DNA from: Vibrio mexicanus
GTDB taxonomy: Bacteria; Pseudomonadota; Gammaproteobacteria; Enterobacterales; Vibrionaceae
Assembly: GCF_001012815.1 (NCBI RefSeq)
Contig: NZ_JYJP01000051.1
Location: 1 to 64,000 of the forward strand
Direction of reading: 5' to 3'
DNA length: 64,000 bases
The position numbers were made by a program, and so were the translations under genes. The notes under the pieces were generated by a model. That model had not been told where the DNA came from. It searched no databases and saw nothing but the letters and a program-made list of their open reading frames with translations. This document shows, one piece after another, positions 18,736-29,667 of the stretch. Position 1 is the first letter of the stretch, and every line of letters begins with the position of its first letter.

Positions 18736-19353
18736 ATGAAGTACATACTTTTAGCGTTAGCCTCTCTACTCGTTGGCTGTGGCACATTGCCACCAGATAG
18801 CATGCTTCTCGGTGGAGACATGTTAGATACGGCACCAAAAAGTAGCCAAGAACTGCGTCACCCTGAGTGGGGCAATGCGACCACGCCTGCCAGAGCAAGT
18901 GTGAAAGGTTCGATGGGCCAAAGTCGTACCAATAGTTACCATTCATTACAGAGTTTTTTGGTTAAAAATGGTGTGGACTATGAGGTACTGCCAGGTAATC
19001 ATGTGATGGTGAAACTGAAAGACACGATTAAGTTCAATACTGGCTCGGCAAATGTCGCTCCTGAATCGAGCTACTGGTTAGATATGATGGGTCGCTACCT
19101 TGCTAGCGAACCGGGAATCGACATCGTTATTGATGGGCATACCGATAACACGGGCGGCCAAAAACTGAATGACAATTTATCAATCAAACGAGCGCAGGCC
19201 GTAAAACAAACGCTCGTAAGTAACAACGTCTCAATGAATGCCATTTTTACCAGAGGATATGGCGAGTATGTCCCTGCATGTACCAATAAAACGACAGCGG
19301 GTAAGGCATGCAATCGCAGAGTCGAAGTGCTATTTATTGTATCGAACAACTAA
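18736..19353 (+). CDS. OmpA-family (Pal-like) lipoprotein
   Basis: The start at ATG 18736 gives a lipoprotein signal with lipobox LLVGC (Cys15); the frame from 18706 adds ten unrelated residues. The 205-aa protein has a linker of about 80 residues and a C-terminal OmpA-like peptidoglycan-binding domain (about 95-205), shown by VIDGHTDNTGG, LSIKRAQAVKQTL and RRVEVLF. It should link the outer membrane to peptidoglycan without covalent bonds. Two Cys residues (ACTNKTTAGKACNRR) in the last loop may form a disulfide. The gene is monocistronic with a good terminator. It is distinct from Pal, which is part of the tol operon. Confidence 0.88.
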   Translation: MKYILLALASLLVGCGTLPPDSMLLGGDMLDTAPKSSQELRHPEWGNATTPARASVKGSMGQSRTNSYHSLQSFLVKNGVDYEVLPGNHVMVKLKDTIKFNTGSANVAPESSYWLDMMGRYLASEPGIDIVIDGHTDNTGGQKLNDNLSIKRAQAVKQTLVSNNVSMNAIFTRGYGEYVPACTNKTTAGKACNRRVEVLFIVSNN

Positions 19354-19397
19354 TAGTTATCGCTGCACAACTGATACATTCCTAGATCTATGATCCA

Positions 19398-19422
19398 AGA
19401 GGCGCAACCAGCGCCTCTTTTT
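19398..19422 (+). terminator. Terminator of the OmpA-like lipoprotein gene
   Basis: Perfect 8-bp stem agaggcgc / gcgcctct with loop aacca, followed by five T. Confidence 0.9.
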
Positions 19423-19608
19423 GTTTCTGGCTGAAACACAAAGAAGCACAATATTGACAAACTTAGCATTGCACCTTTTAAAACTTTTTTCCTATACTTA
19501 TCCAAGTGTCTGAATTATTAATATTTATTATTTGTTATTTATCTAACTAAAATCAGAATAAGAACGGCATGGACGTTGATTCCGAACGTTTCTAAAGGGA
19601 GATCATAA

Positions 19609-21429
19609 ATGAGGAAGATTCGCTGGGCAGCCTTAGGTGCTAGCCTATGTATGCTAGGCTCCGCTGCATCCTACGCGGCTGTTATAGAGACTCAATCACT
19701 GGTGGGGTTCGGAACTGCGAAATACCCTGAAAATTTTACTCATTTTGATTATGTAAACCCAGACGCACCAAAGTACGGCAAAGTCACTTATGGCCAGATG
19801 GGTACCTTTGATAACTTTAACCGCTATGCATCTCGTGGTGTGGCCGCTGCAGCTACTGGGCAGCTTTACGATACTTTGATGTACTCACCAAGCGATGAAA
19901 TCGACAGTTACTATCCACTTATTGCAAGTAACGTTCGCTACTCAGATGACTACATGTGGTTAGAGTTAGATATTAACCCCAATGCCCGTTTCCATGATGG
20001 CAAGCCGATTACCGCCCATGACGTTGAGTTTACGTTCGATAAGTTTATGACAGAGGGTGTACCTCAATACCGTTCTTACTACAAATCCATTAAGTCTGTG
20101 AAAGCCAAGTCAGATTTGGTTGTACGCATTGAAATGGCAGAGCCGGATCGCGAGAAACTGTTTAGCTTTGCTCAATCTACACGCGTACTGCCTAAACACT
20201 TTTGGAAGGATCGCGTATTCAGTGAGCCACTCAATGAGCCACCAGTAGGCAGCAGCGCCTACAAAATTGTCGATTATAAGGCGGGCCAAAGCGTTACTTA
20301 CGGCTTAGTCAAAGATTATTGGGCAAAAGATCTCCCTGTTAATATTGGTAGGAACAACTTTACGACGGTTCAGTATGACTATTATCGCGATGACACAGTC
20401 ATGTTAGAAGCCTTCAAAGCGGGGGAGTTTGATATTCGTATCGAGAGTGAGCCGAAGTTTTGGGAAAACTCTTACACGGGTACTAACTTTGATAAGGGAT
20501 TTATTAAAAAAGAAGAAATCCCGCATCAGCAGCCACAAGCTGCTAATGGATTTGTGTTCAATATCCAACGCCCTGTATTTAACGATCCTAAGGTGCGTGA
20601 GGCAATCGCCTATGCGATGGATTTTGAATGGATGAATGCTAACCTTTTCTACAATCAAAATGCTCGAACTCGAAGCTACTTCCAAAATACCGAATATGCA
20701 GCTTTCGGGTTACCCTCGGATGCAGAAAAGGCAGTATTAGAACCGATAAAAGACAAAATTCCACCGCGCGTATTCACAGAAGAGTATCAACCGCCTAAAA
20801 CGGATGGTTCAGGCCGTATTCGTAGCCAGATGCGCACTGCTTTCCAGTTATTTAAAGAAGCGGGTTGGGAGCTTAAAAATAAAGCGATGACCAATGTGGA
20901 AACAGGCGAAGTGATGAGCTTTGAACTGTTGATTTACAATCCAAACGTTGAGACGTATGCGATCCCATTCCAACGAAACCTAAAGCGTATGGGGATTGAT
21001 ATGAAGCTTCGTTCAGTTGACCGAACTCAATATATCAAACGGTTGAGAGATCGCGATTTTGATATGGTTTCGTCTCGCTATTTTGCAAACTCATACCCTA
21101 ACTCAAGTTTGATGATTGTTTGGAATTCTAACTTCATCGATTCAACCTACAATACCGCCGGTGTTATGGACCCTGCCGTTGATTACCTGACTCAAGCGAT
21201 TGCCGATAACCAAGAGAATCCTGAGCAATTGCTTGCGCTAGGTCGCGCACTTGACCGCGTATTGCAGTGGAACTTCTATATGGTTCCGCAATGGCATTAC
21301 AGTAAATATCGAGTGGCGACTTGGGACAAGTTTGAGCGACCAGAGATTCGCCCTGATTACGATCTCGGTGTCGATACTTGGTGGGTTTCTAAAGAGAAAG
21401 CTGCCAAGTTACCAGAGAAAAGACGCTAG
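19609..21429 (+). CDS. yejA: YejA-like ABC transporter solute-binding protein (family 5)
   Basis: The 606-aa protein has a Sec signal peptide (cleavage after about ...AASYAA) and a family 5 extracellular solute-binding domain. Blocks such as GLVKDYWAKDLPVNIGRNNF and ETYAIPFQRNLKRMGIDMKLRSVD match YejA, the binding protein of the YejABEF importer for peptides and, in Escherichia coli, microcin C and antimicrobial peptides. It is the first gene of the operon: yejB starts 12 bases after its stop. A good ribosome site (agggag) precedes the ATG. An AT-rich promoter region of about 190 bases lies upstream after the previous terminator. The ligand spectrum in this organism is not known. Confidence 0.9.
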   Translation: MRKIRWAALGASLCMLGSAASYAAVIETQSLVGFGTAKYPENFTHFDYVNPDAPKYGKVTYGQMGTFDNFNRYASRGVAAAATGQLYDTLMYSPSDEIDSYYPLIASNVRYSDDYMWLELDINPNARFHDGKPITAHDVEFTFDKFMTEGVPQYRSYYKSIKSVKAKSDLVVRIEMAEPDREKLFSFAQSTRVLPKHFWKDRVFSEPLNEPPVGSSAYKIVDYKAGQSVTYGLVKDYWAKDLPVNIGRNNFTTVQYDYYRDDTVMLEAFKAGEFDIRIESEPKFWENSYTGTNFDKGFIKKEEIPHQQPQAANGFVFNIQRPVFNDPKVREAIAYAMDFEWMNANLFYNQNARTRSYFQNTEYAAFGLPSDAEKAVLEPIKDKIPPRVFTEEYQPPKTDGSGRIRSQMRTAFQLFKEAGWELKNKAMTNVETGEVMSFELLIYNPNVETYAIPFQRNLKRMGIDMKLRSVDRTQYIKRLRDRDFDMVSSRYFANSYPNSSLMIVWNSNFIDSTYNTAGVMDPAVDYLTQAIADNQENPEQLLALGRALDRVLQWNFYMVPQWHYSKYRVATWDKFERPEIRPDYDLGVDTWWVSKEKAAKLPEKRR

Positions 21430-21441
21430 TAGGGGAGTCAG

Positions 21442-22530
21442 ATGGCGGCGTATCTTTTTCGACGATTATTGCTCGTAATACCTACGTTATGGGCAATCAT
21501 CACTATTAATTTTTTTATCATTCAAGTTGCTCCGGGTGGTCCTGTAGAGCAAGCCATTGCTCAAATGGAAGGGTTAGAAGCGGGTCTTTTAAATCGCATC
21601 ACTGGTGGCGGTAATGCCGCTGAAACCGCGGTAATAGAAGAAGCCTCGAATACGGGCTATAAAGGCTCTAGAGGTTTAGACCCAGAAGTGGTTGAAGAGA
21701 TAAAGAAGCAGTTTGGTTTTGATAAGCCGATTCATGTTCGTTATTTCGAAATGCTTAAGAACTACGTCACTTTTAACTTTGGTGAAAGCTTGTTTAAAGG
21801 TGGTAATGTGATTGATCTTATCGTCGAGCGTTTGCCTGTCTCCATATCCTTAGGGTTATGGAGCACTCTAATCATCTATCTTATTTCTATACCTTTGGGA
21901 ATCATGAAGGCCATTCATCACGGCTCGCGTTTTGATGTCTGGTCTAGTGCGGTGGTGATCATCGGGTATGCCATTCCGGGCTTCTTGTTCGCCATTATTC
22001 TGATCATTCTGTTCGCCAGCGGAAACTATTTTAGCTGGTTCCCACTTCGAGGATTAGTGTCGAGCAACTTCGACCAACTGCCTTGGTATGAACAAATCAT
22101 CGATTATTTCTGGCACCTAGCTCTGCCTATTTTTGCCATGGTGATTGGTGGGTTTGCCACACTTAGTATGCTGACTAAAAACTCCTTCTTGGATGAAATC
22201 AATAAGCAGTATGTCGTAACTGCGAGAGCGAAAGGTCTCGATGAAGGCAGCATTCTCTACAAACATGTGTTTCGAAACGCGATGTTAATTATTATTGCGG
22301 GATTCCCAGCTGCGTTTATCAGTATTTTCTTTACAGGGTCCATGCTGATTGAGGTGATGTTTTCTCTAGAAGGCATCGGTTTATTGGGTTTTGAATCTAC
22401 GATCCAACGTGACTATCCCGTTGTATTCAGTTCGCTCTACATCATGACACTGCTTGGCTTACTGTTAAGTATCGTCTCGGATCTAACCTATATGTGGGTC
22501 GATCCACGTATTGATTTTGAGGCGCGCTAA
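21442..22530 (+). CDS. yejB: YejB-like ABC transporter permease
   Basis: The 362-aa protein is an inner-membrane permease with the usual first helix ([20 protein letters not shown]), a long periplasmic loop (about residues 35-115) and a C-terminal bundle carrying the EAA loop [22 protein letters not shown], which docks with the ATPase. The sequence and length match YejB of the YejABEF peptide importer. It lies 12 bases after yejA, and yejE begins 2 bases after its stop, showing tight co-transcription and probable translational coupling. No break or missing motif is seen. Confidence 0.9.
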   Translation: MAAYLFRRLLLVIPTLWAIITINFFIIQVAPGGPVEQAIAQMEGLEAGLLNRITGGGNAAETAVIEEASNTGYKGSRGLDPEVVEEIKKQFGFDKPIHVRYFEMLKNYVTFNFGESLFKGGNVIDLIVERLPVSISLGLWSTLIIYLISIPLGIMKAIHHGSRFDVWSSAVVIIGYAIPGFLFAIILIILFASGNYFSWFPLRGLVSSNFDQLPWYEQIIDYFWHLALPIFAMVIGGFATLSMLTKNSFLDEINKQYVVTARAKGLDEGSILYKHVFRNAMLIIIAGFPAAFISIFFTGSMLIEVMFSLEGIGLLGFESTIQRDYPVVFSSLYIMTLLGLLLSIVSDLTYMWVDPRIDFEAR

Positions 22531-22532
22531 AC

Positions 22533-23636
22533 ATGAAAGGTAGAGAGCAAGCTATTGAAAAACCACAAAATCAAAACAGTACAAGTCGCCATAAAGCAGT
22601 GAAAATGAAAAAACAGATGAATCCAGTGAATCAAGCTCGTTGGTTACGTTTTAAAGCCAACAAACGCGGCTTGTGGTCGCTTTGGTTTTTCTCAATCTTA
22701 TTTCTTTTTAGTCTGTTTGCTGAACTGATTGCCAATGATAAACCTTTGCTGGTGGAGTACGATCAGCAATGGTACTACCCAGTATTCAACCAGTACGCTG
22801 AAACTCAATTTGGCGGTGAGTTTGAATCAGAAGCAGACTATACCGATCCATATGTCGTTGAGCTAATAGAAGAAAAGGGCTTTATAATTTGGCCGATTAT
22901 CCGATTTAGCTACGATACGATTAATTACGATATTGTTGGATCTGTGCCTTCAGCGCCAGATTCTGTCAACTGGTTGGGGACAGATGACAAAGGCCGAGAT
23001 GTTTTAGCTCGGATTATTTATGGCTTTAGAATATCGGTGCTATTTGGTTTTGTACTCACCATTGTATCCAGCATCATCGGCGTGTTCGTTGGCGCAACTC
23101 AGGGTTACTACGGCGGCTGGCTTGATCTGTTTGGTCAGCGCTTTATTGAGATATGGTCTGGCATGCCGACACTGTTCTTACTAATTATTTTGTCGAGTTT
23201 TGTTGAGCCCAACTTTTGGTGGCTGCTTGGTATTATGGTGCTCTTTAGTTGGATGGGGCTTGTTGGCGTTGTGAGAGCCGAGTTCTTACGTTGCCGTAAC
23301 TTCGATTATGTTCGGGCAGCCCAAGCCATGGGTGTGAGCGATAAACGTATTATGTTGCGCCACATGCTACCCAATGCGATGGTAGCATCGTTAACAATGA
23401 TGCCGTTTATTCTGTCAGGTTCTGTTACCACTTTGACCTCTCTCGATTTCCTAGGCTTTGGTTTACCAGCAGGATCGCCATCGCTTGGTGAGCTTCTCGC
23501 GCAAGGTAAAGCGAACTTGCAAGCGCCTTGGCTCGGTATTTCTGCTTTCGTCGTCTTATCCATGATGCTGACACTGTTAGTGTTTATCGGAGAAGCCGTG
23601 CGTGACGCTTTCGACCCACATCAGCAAGGCAGGTAA
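22533..23636 (+). CDS. yejE: YejE-like ABC transporter permease
   Basis: This 367-aa second permease of the Yej importer has a cytoplasmic N-terminus, a first helix (WSLWFFSILFLFSLFAELIA) and the large YejE-specific periplasmic insertion with many Tyr and Asp residues (DQQWYYPVFNQYAETQFGGEF, about residues 75-100). It ends with a permease bundle whose EAA loop is RAAQAMGVSDKRIMLRHMLPNAM. The first ATG (22533) gives a basic N-terminal extension of about 30 residues; ATG 22608 or 22617 would start nearer the conserved WLRFKANKRG and cannot be excluded. yejF follows after 5 bases. Confidence 0.88.
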   Translation: MKGREQAIEKPQNQNSTSRHKAVKMKKQMNPVNQARWLRFKANKRGLWSLWFFSILFLFSLFAELIANDKPLLVEYDQQWYYPVFNQYAETQFGGEFESEADYTDPYVVELIEEKGFIIWPIIRFSYDTINYDIVGSVPSAPDSVNWLGTDDKGRDVLARIIYGFRISVLFGFVLTIVSSIIGVFVGATQGYYGGWLDLFGQRFIEIWSGMPTLFLLIILSSFVEPNFWWLLGIMVLFSWMGLVGVVRAEFLRCRNFDYVRAAQAMGVSDKRIMLRHMLPNAMVASLTMMPFILSGSVTTLTSLDFLGFGLPAGSPSLGELLAQGKANLQAPWLGISAFVVLSMMLTLLVFIGEAVRDAFDPHQQGR

Positions 23637-23641
23637 TCACT

Positions 23642-25233
23642 ATGACGAATCGAGTATTAACCATAGAAAATCTGTCTATCGGCTTTGGTCGCCGCGACGA
23701 AGTGGAAGCGGTGACTGAAAATGTATCTTTATCGATCGACAAAGGCGAAACACTGGCATTAGTGGGCGAAAGTGGTTCTGGCAAATCGGTGACGGCTAAC
23801 GCGATATTAAAGCTTCTTCCCCAAGGCTCAGCCCATTACCTGAATGGCTCGATTGTGTTTGATGACACCGATATGTTGAGCTGTAGCGAACGAAAGTTAC
23901 GCGGTATTCGTGGCGGTAGAATTGGAATGATATTCCAAGAGCTATGGTATCGCTCAATCCTCTTCATAAGATAGGTAAGCAGTTAGTTGAAACGTTAGCG
24001 GTGCATCGTGGTATGCGCCAAAGCAAAGCGGAGCAATACGCGGTTAGTTGGCTTGAGAAAGTGGGCATTCGTAACCCAGAGCAAAAAATCTCGGCGTACC
24101 CACATGAACTTTCAGGAGGCGAGCGCCAACGTGTGATGATAGCAATGGCGTTAATCAATGAACCTGAACTGTTGATTGCGGATGAACCAACCACGGCGCT
24201 TGATGTGTCAGTCCAAGCGCAAATATTGGACTTGTTAAAAGATCTCCAAAAAGAGCTAGGTATGGCAATGCTGTTTATCACACATGATTTGAGTATTGTG
24301 AGAAGAATTGCTGACCGTGTCGCGGTGATGCAAAACGGACAGTTGGTTGAAGTGGGTGAATGTTTACGAGTATTTAACTCTCCGGAACATGCTTACACTA
24401 AAAAACTTATCGAATCCGATCCGCGTGGCTTACCAGTCGATGTCGATGAATCAGCGCCTGCACTTTTGACGGTAGATAAACTCAAAGTATGGTTCCCAAT
24501 AACTGGCGGTATTTTCAAACGAGTTGTATCCCACGTAAAAGCGGTGACGGACATGAGTTTTTCACTTAAGCAAGGGCATTCTATAGGTCTTGTGGGTGAG
24601 AGTGGCTCAGGTAAGTCCACCACTGGTATGGCTATCTTGAAGTTGGTTTCTTCTGAGGGCGATATTCGTTATCGGGAACACGCAATTGACGCTTTGGATC
24701 GGAAAGCGATGTTGCCATTTCGCAGCAAGATGCAAGTGGTGTTTCAAGACCCGTTCTCGGCACTCAATCCAAGAATGTCAGTGGCGCAGGTTATCGGAGA
24801 AGGATTACGAGTTCATACCGATCATGACGAAGTTACATTAGATCAGATGATTTGTGATGTAATGCGGGAAGTGGATTTAGACCCTGAGTCTCGCCATCGT
24901 TACCCCAATGAGTTTTCTGGTGGTCAAAGGCAGCGTATAGCGATTGCGCGAGCGTTGATTCTTCAGCCAGAATTTATACTGCTTGATGAGCCGACCTCTT
25001 CATTAGACCGGACCGTCCAGGCGCAAGTTCTTGACCTTCTCAAGTCGTTACAAGAGAAGCATGGATTAACCTACTTGTTTATCAGTCATGATTTGAACGT
25101 TGTGAAATCACTTTGCCATTACACCATAGTGATGAAATCTGGCGAGATTATTGAACAGGGGGAAACCCAGCAAATGTTTGCTACACCTAAGCAGCCATAC
25201 ACGCAGGAACTGGTCGCACTTTCTAGTTTCTGA
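23642..25233 (+). CDS. yejF: YejF-like ABC transporter ATPase, two nucleotide-binding domains (frameshifted as given)
   Basis: YejF is the fused double ATPase that powers the importer. Two complete ATP-binding cassettes are present: Walker A GESGSGKS (residues 42-49) with LSGGERQR and LIADEP, then a second GESGSGKS with FSGGQRQR and LLDEP. As given, the first frame ends at 23974 and the second opens at 23944. Restoring one C in gag-c-tatgg near 23942 gives the expected Q-loop MIFQEPMVSLNPL and a continuous protein of about 531 aa, the normal length. The break in an invariant Q-loop proline codon argues for a missing base in the sequence rather than old decay. Last gene of the operon; a hairpin follows at 25285. 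Confidence 0.88.
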
Positions 25234-25284
25234 ATTGAATCAATTTGCTAATTAAGTAAAGCTTTCTGATTAGCGGAAATGAAC

Positions 25285-25317
25285 AAAGGCGAGCCTATTG
25301 GGTCGCCTTTGTTATTT
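25285..25317 (+). terminator. Hairpin terminator of the yej operon
   Basis: aaaggcga / tcgccttt stem with a 10-base loop and a short T-rich tail. The gene on the other strand ends at 25337, so it may serve both directions. Confidence 0.65.
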
Positions 25318-25336
25318 AAGGGATAGAAGCAATAGC

Positions 25337-27053
25337 TTAATTGAGCGTGAAGTGACTGGCACTCGCCAATGACAGTGGCTTGGCTACCCAATAGCCTTGA
25401 AGGTACGAGGCGCCCATTTCAGCAAATTTGTGTTGCATGAAGCATTCTCAACGCCCTCTATAACAATATCTACGTTGTTTGCCCGGCATAATTGAATCAC
25501 AAATTGAAGGTACTCTCCTGATGCGTGGTTTTCTAATGAACGCCACGCCATCGACTTATCAATCTTGATCTGATCAAGCGGTAGGTCGAAGAAACTGTTT
25601 AAAGAGCTATAGCCCGCGCCGAAATCATCCAGAGATAACTTGAAGCCATAATTACTAAGACGCTCTAACTGCTTTTTGGCGTTGTGGTTACCATCGAGTA
25701 TGAAGGTTTCGGTCAGTTCTAAAACAATGTGGTGTGTAGGCACCCCGTATTGTTGGGCTACCTGATAAACCGTGTCTGGAAACTCAACGTTAAGTAACTG
25801 AAGAACCGATACATTAACGTTTACACGTATCTTATTGTGGTTGTGAAAGTGGCGATATTTCTGTATAAAACGACACGCTTTTTCAAACACTAGATTGCCG
25901 AGCTCTACAATAAACCCTTTTTGTTCCGCGACAGGAATAAACTCGTCAGGGTAAATCTCGCCGTGATTCTTGGTACGCCAACGAACCAAAGTTTCAAAAC
26001 TCGCGACTTCTTGTGTTTTAGCACAAACAATCGGCTGGAATTTCACAGAGAGCGTATCGCTGAGAATCGCTTGTTCTAGGCCTTGTTCTATATAGAAATG
26101 TCTTTCGACTTGTTTCTTCGTTCCGCCCTCGTAAATGGATAGACGGTTCTCTTTCTTAACCTGACTAAAGTGACAAGTACGAGACGCAATTTTAACTATC
26201 TCATCCGGCGGCAACTGAGAACTGAAATTCGGAACAACACCGAGACAAATATCTTTGTTGTATAAATTGCTTTGCTGCGACAATGAATGCTTGTATTGCT
26301 TCATGATGCGTTCACACAGGCGTGTTAACTCTTCTGAACCGTATTTGCCTTTGACTAAGATGGCAAAATCATCAGGGCTGATGTGGTAATAATCGGTAAA
26401 TCGGTCGGAGAGTTCTTGTAGCGCGCTAATGAGGTTATCGAGCAGCTGTTGAAGTATGTCAGAGCCGTACTGGTTAACGTAAGACTTGATGCCTTCGACT
26501 TGCAGATAAATAAGCGAGTAATTGTTCGCAACATCAATTTGCGCTTTCTCGATATCGAGTAACAGTTGGCTTCGGTTAGGAAGGCCAGATGTACCGTCAC
26601 GGAAAGCGGCTTGTTGGATATAAGATTCCATCAATTTTTGATGAGACACATCGCGATGCGACCCAATCATAATGACTTTGCCATCACGTTTCTTGGTAAT
26701 GGCGGTTCCCTCAATCCAAATATACTGGCCGTTTAATTTTCTAACACGATACTGGGAGGTGATTTTCTGGTTGTCGTTAAGAAGGTGGTGGTCAACTTTA
26801 CGTGCGAAAGCAGGCTGGTCTTGCGGGTGGATCAAGCTTGCCACTCACTGAAATGAATAGTGCCTGACATGATGCCAAACTGTTCGTAGAAACTTGGGTT
26901 ATAGAAGAAGACTTCGCCATCTGGCGCTAAGTAAAACACGCCTTCACTAAACACATCAAACATATGGATAAAGTTGTTATCCATAAGCTGATCAAAATCA
27001 GCACCGCAAAGTGGCCCTTGTTGAATGAGGTCCATATGAGCGAGATTACCCAT
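25337..27053 (-). CDS. PAS-GGDEF-EAL c-di-GMP protein (two frameshifts as given)
   Basis: Three frames join into one protein of about 570 aa. A PAS domain (DVFSEGVFYLAPDGEVFFYNPSFY) is interrupted at about 26841, where CC should be CCC, after which it reads FSEWASLIHPQDQPAF. A GGDEF domain follows whose signature is degenerate (SPDDF instead of GG[DE]EF), so it is not expected to make c-di-GMP. The EAL domain has FETLVRW, NVNVS, LELTE, DDFGAGYSS, IKIDKS and EGVEN, so most catalytic residues are kept and phosphodiesterase activity is plausible. A second break near 25438-25441 hides the true C-terminus; one base restored gives MQHKFAEMGASYLQGYWVAKP and the stop at 25337. Start ATG 27053, or 27035 (MDLIQQ), neither with a strong ribosome site. 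Confidence 0.8.
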
Positions 27054-27282
27054 ATTAGAAGCTCAATCCTTTGCTATGAGTAACTGATGATTGTTCGGTA
27101 AAGTTTTTTAATCGCATGTCCATCGCTTAGTAACCGCTAGCGGTTGTTGAAAACCATTCTCATTAAATGAGTTTGCCACATCTCTAACCTTTTTACAGCA
27201 AACTATGGGTCAGAGCCACTCAATCGCTGATGTTATAGCCAGGTATGTTTATAAATTTTGATATGGCTCTAAGACGGTGCGA

Positions 27283-27693
27283 TCATTTGACGGCTTTTTC
27301 ACGTATTGTGAGCTCGCTATAACCAGTAGAGGGATCGTACTCACGTTCAAAATTTAGACACCGATAGTGATGTAGAACGAGTTCTGCCGTCGTATCGACG
27401 ATGTTTCCTTCTAGTAGATGACCGCCCCATACCGCCCCTTTTTCATCAGCAGCGGCAATATGTATATGAAGATGATTGGGAGTGAGAGTGCCAACAAGGG
27501 ACACAATTTCAAATGGAGCTGAAACATTGAGTGTCTCTTTTGCGCCTGCCAAGCGCACTGAAAGTTGAGATAAACACCCAACACAAGAAGCAATGCTTCC
27601 CGCTTTTATTTGATGTTTCTTGACGAGATCAGCTAGCGCCTTTTTAAGGTCTTGCCCCTTGGTTAGCCTAATCGCAATAGGTGAAATTTGCAT
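27283..27693 (-). CDS. PPC/DUF296 domain protein
   Basis: This 136-aa protein is a single PPC (plants and prokaryotes conserved, DUF296) domain. The family pattern is visible: a basic start (IRLTKGQDLKKALADLVKKH), the GS-containing turn AGSIASCVGCLSQLSVRL, and the metal-binding histidines NHLHIHIAAADEKGAVWGGHLLEG. In plants the domain is paired with AT-hooks and binds DNA; in bacteria it stands alone and its role is unclear, possibly metal-dependent. The gene is monocistronic. The start ATG 27693 fits the family N-terminus. Confidence 0.85.
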   Translation of the reverse strand: MQISPIAIRLTKGQDLKKALADLVKKHQIKAGSIASCVGCLSQLSVRLAGAKETLNVSAPFEIVSLVGTLTPNHLHIHIAAADEKGAVWGGHLLEGNIVDTTAELVLHHYRCLNFEREYDPSTGYSELTIREKAVK

Positions 27694-27945
27694 CGTTGTC
27701 TCGAGTCCTGTTTAAGCGTTGTTGTTAACTAATATGCTAATAAATATCTATGTTTAGAGTGCTTTTGTTTGGGAAAATTAATTGGATGTAACAGTCTGTT
27801 TATTTGCATTTTAAGGTGTTGTAACGCCTATGATTTTTGGCTGTGATTCTGACAGAAAATTGATAAACACGCCATGTAACTAGGGTAGCCGATTCGGTAG
27901 TCTAGCTGCTAAATAAAACCGCCTACCTATTGAGAGGTTACGTCG

Positions 27946-29586
27946 TTGGCGCATAGTTCGAAAATTAGTCAGTCTTCGGTACTTGTCGCAGAGAGTTCGC
28001 CCATCGTTATAGCGAATATTAAAATTCTGCTTCGGGAAATAGGATTTAGTGACCGACTGATACACATTGCCAAGGATGTTCGTTCGATTGTCTCTTTAGC
28101 TAAGAAAACTCGTATTGATACGATTATCTGCGACTATCACTTTGATGAACGCCGAAATGGCAAGCAGATCATTGAAGAGCTCAGAGAGAACAACTTTATT
28201 CAAATGTCTTGCTCTATCGTGATGCTTACTGCTGACACAAGCGGTGGTGTTGTGAAATCTATCCTAGATCTCGATCCAGACGAGTATCTAGTTAAGCCAT
28301 ATTCTTTGTTTGAGCTCAAGCGTCGTGTCGCTCGGACGTACAAACGTAAGCAAGAGATGTCTCATCTTTATCAGCTAAGTAAGAATGCGACGGTTAAAGA
28401 GATCCAGCAAGCTTTTGACTCTGCATTGGACTTGATGCCGGACTATACGGGTCATATCCATCGTCTTAAAGGTTATACGTTGGTTAAACGCGGTGACTAT
28501 GCTGCTGCAGCTCGCCATTACCACCAATGTTTGCGTAAGCAACCGAGACATTGGGCGATTTGTGGGTTGGCTGAGTCCTTAATTGCTTTGAATGAGCTAG
28601 ACCAAGCAGAGTCTATGATCCAATCTTGGTTATCATCTGGAAAGACCAAAACGCCGAAGATATATGAATTATTAGCAATGATTTCGGCTCGAAAAGGCGA
28701 TTTAGCGGGTGTTCACGAGCAGCTTACTCAAGCCGTAGATCTCACTAAGGGAGCACATGAAACGCTTTTAGCGCGAGCTGTCGTTAACGAAATGCTACTG
28801 ATGCCTGAGAAAGCGATAAAAGACTATCAATCTTATATGCACCAATCGGTGACCACGTTTAAAGATGGATTGTTACTACCAATCACAATGCTGCGCCTTA
28901 AGTTGATGGTCGTTGAGTCAAATCGTAAAGCAAACTTAGAGAAGATCCGCAACGAAGCGCTGAGTCTCGCAAAAACGGAGTTTAGGGAAGAGGAGCGTCT
29001 CGCCTTAATGCTGGTTCAACTACATATTGATGTGCTTGAAGAGGACCACAAAGGCATAAGAAGTAAGTTAACACAGTTGATAAAAAACTATCAGACGCTT
29101 GGAGCAGCTTACACTGGGTATTTGATGTATCTATTGCATCTGACTCACAACTACCAACTTTTTGACAAATTGTACAAACGTTATGAGAAAGGGGTGAAAA
29201 AGCATCACGACTTACTTTCTATTTGTACTCATCGTTGGATCGAGCAATTGAACGATCGCAGGAAAGAACGTTATGCGAGTCTGAAACGGGTTGAAAAGTA
29301 TATATCTCGACAAAAAAACACGAATCAAAGCTCAACTATCGGCATTGCGTTAGAGCTCGCTAGGTCAAGACAGTTGTGCCAGCGTTCTGCGTCTACCTTC
29401 ATTAATTTGGCTGATGAGATTGGTTGCGGTGATGCTTCTTTGGCGGAACTCAGAAATGTCATTACGAGCGGTGAAAAAGTGATGGTTTATGGAATGGAAT
29501 TGACGGCGTTGGAGCGAAAAGAAGCGCTTCACTCGTTGAAGCGCATTAAAGTGATGTTTAATCAGCGCGTGGCGGCCTGTGCTTAA
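27946..29586 (+). CDS. Response regulator with TPR-type output domain
   Basis: The 546-aa protein has an N-terminal receiver domain (about residues 10-125): the acidic site and phospho-acceptor region ICDYHF, the Thr in VMLTAD and the Lys in LVKPYSLFEL. The remainder is helical with tetratricopeptide-like repeats (GHIHRLKGYTLVKRGDYAAAARHYHQCL, WAICGLAESLIALNELDQAES...), a layout common in gamma-proteobacterial regulators that act through protein contacts instead of DNA. The start is TTG 27946, chosen because gagagg lies 8 bases upstream and no ATG in frame keeps the receiver whole. No histidine kinase is adjacent. The downstream S4 gene is only slightly separated, but the link may be incidental. 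Targets unknown. Confidence 0.82.
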   Translation: MAHSSKISQSSVLVAESSPIVIANIKILLREIGFSDRLIHIAKDVRSIVSLAKKTRIDTIICDYHFDERRNGKQIIEELRENNFIQMSCSIVMLTADTSGGVVKSILDLDPDEYLVKPYSLFELKRRVARTYKRKQEMSHLYQLSKNATVKEIQQAFDSALDLMPDYTGHIHRLKGYTLVKRGDYAAAARHYHQCLRKQPRHWAICGLAESLIALNELDQAESMIQSWLSSGKTKTPKIYELLAMISARKGDLAGVHEQLTQAVDLTKGAHETLLARAVVNEMLLMPEKAIKDYQSYMHQSVTTFKDGLLLPITMLRLKLMVVESNRKANLEKIRNEALSLAKTEFREEERLALMLVQLHIDVLEEDHKGIRSKLTQLIKNYQTLGAAYTGYLMYLLHLTHNYQLFDKLYKRYEKGVKKHHDLLSICTHRWIEQLNDRRKERYASLKRVEKYISRQKNTNQSSTIGIALELARSRQLCQRSASTFINLADEIGCGDASLAELRNVITSGEKVMVYGMELTALERKEALHSLKRIKVMFNQRVAACA

Positions 29587-29667
29587 TCTTTAATGCCATT
29601 TAACCAAAGCTGTCCTTCGTTTCAGATTGAAGGTAAACTGCCGTTTTCGACTGTAACTGGAAAGATG

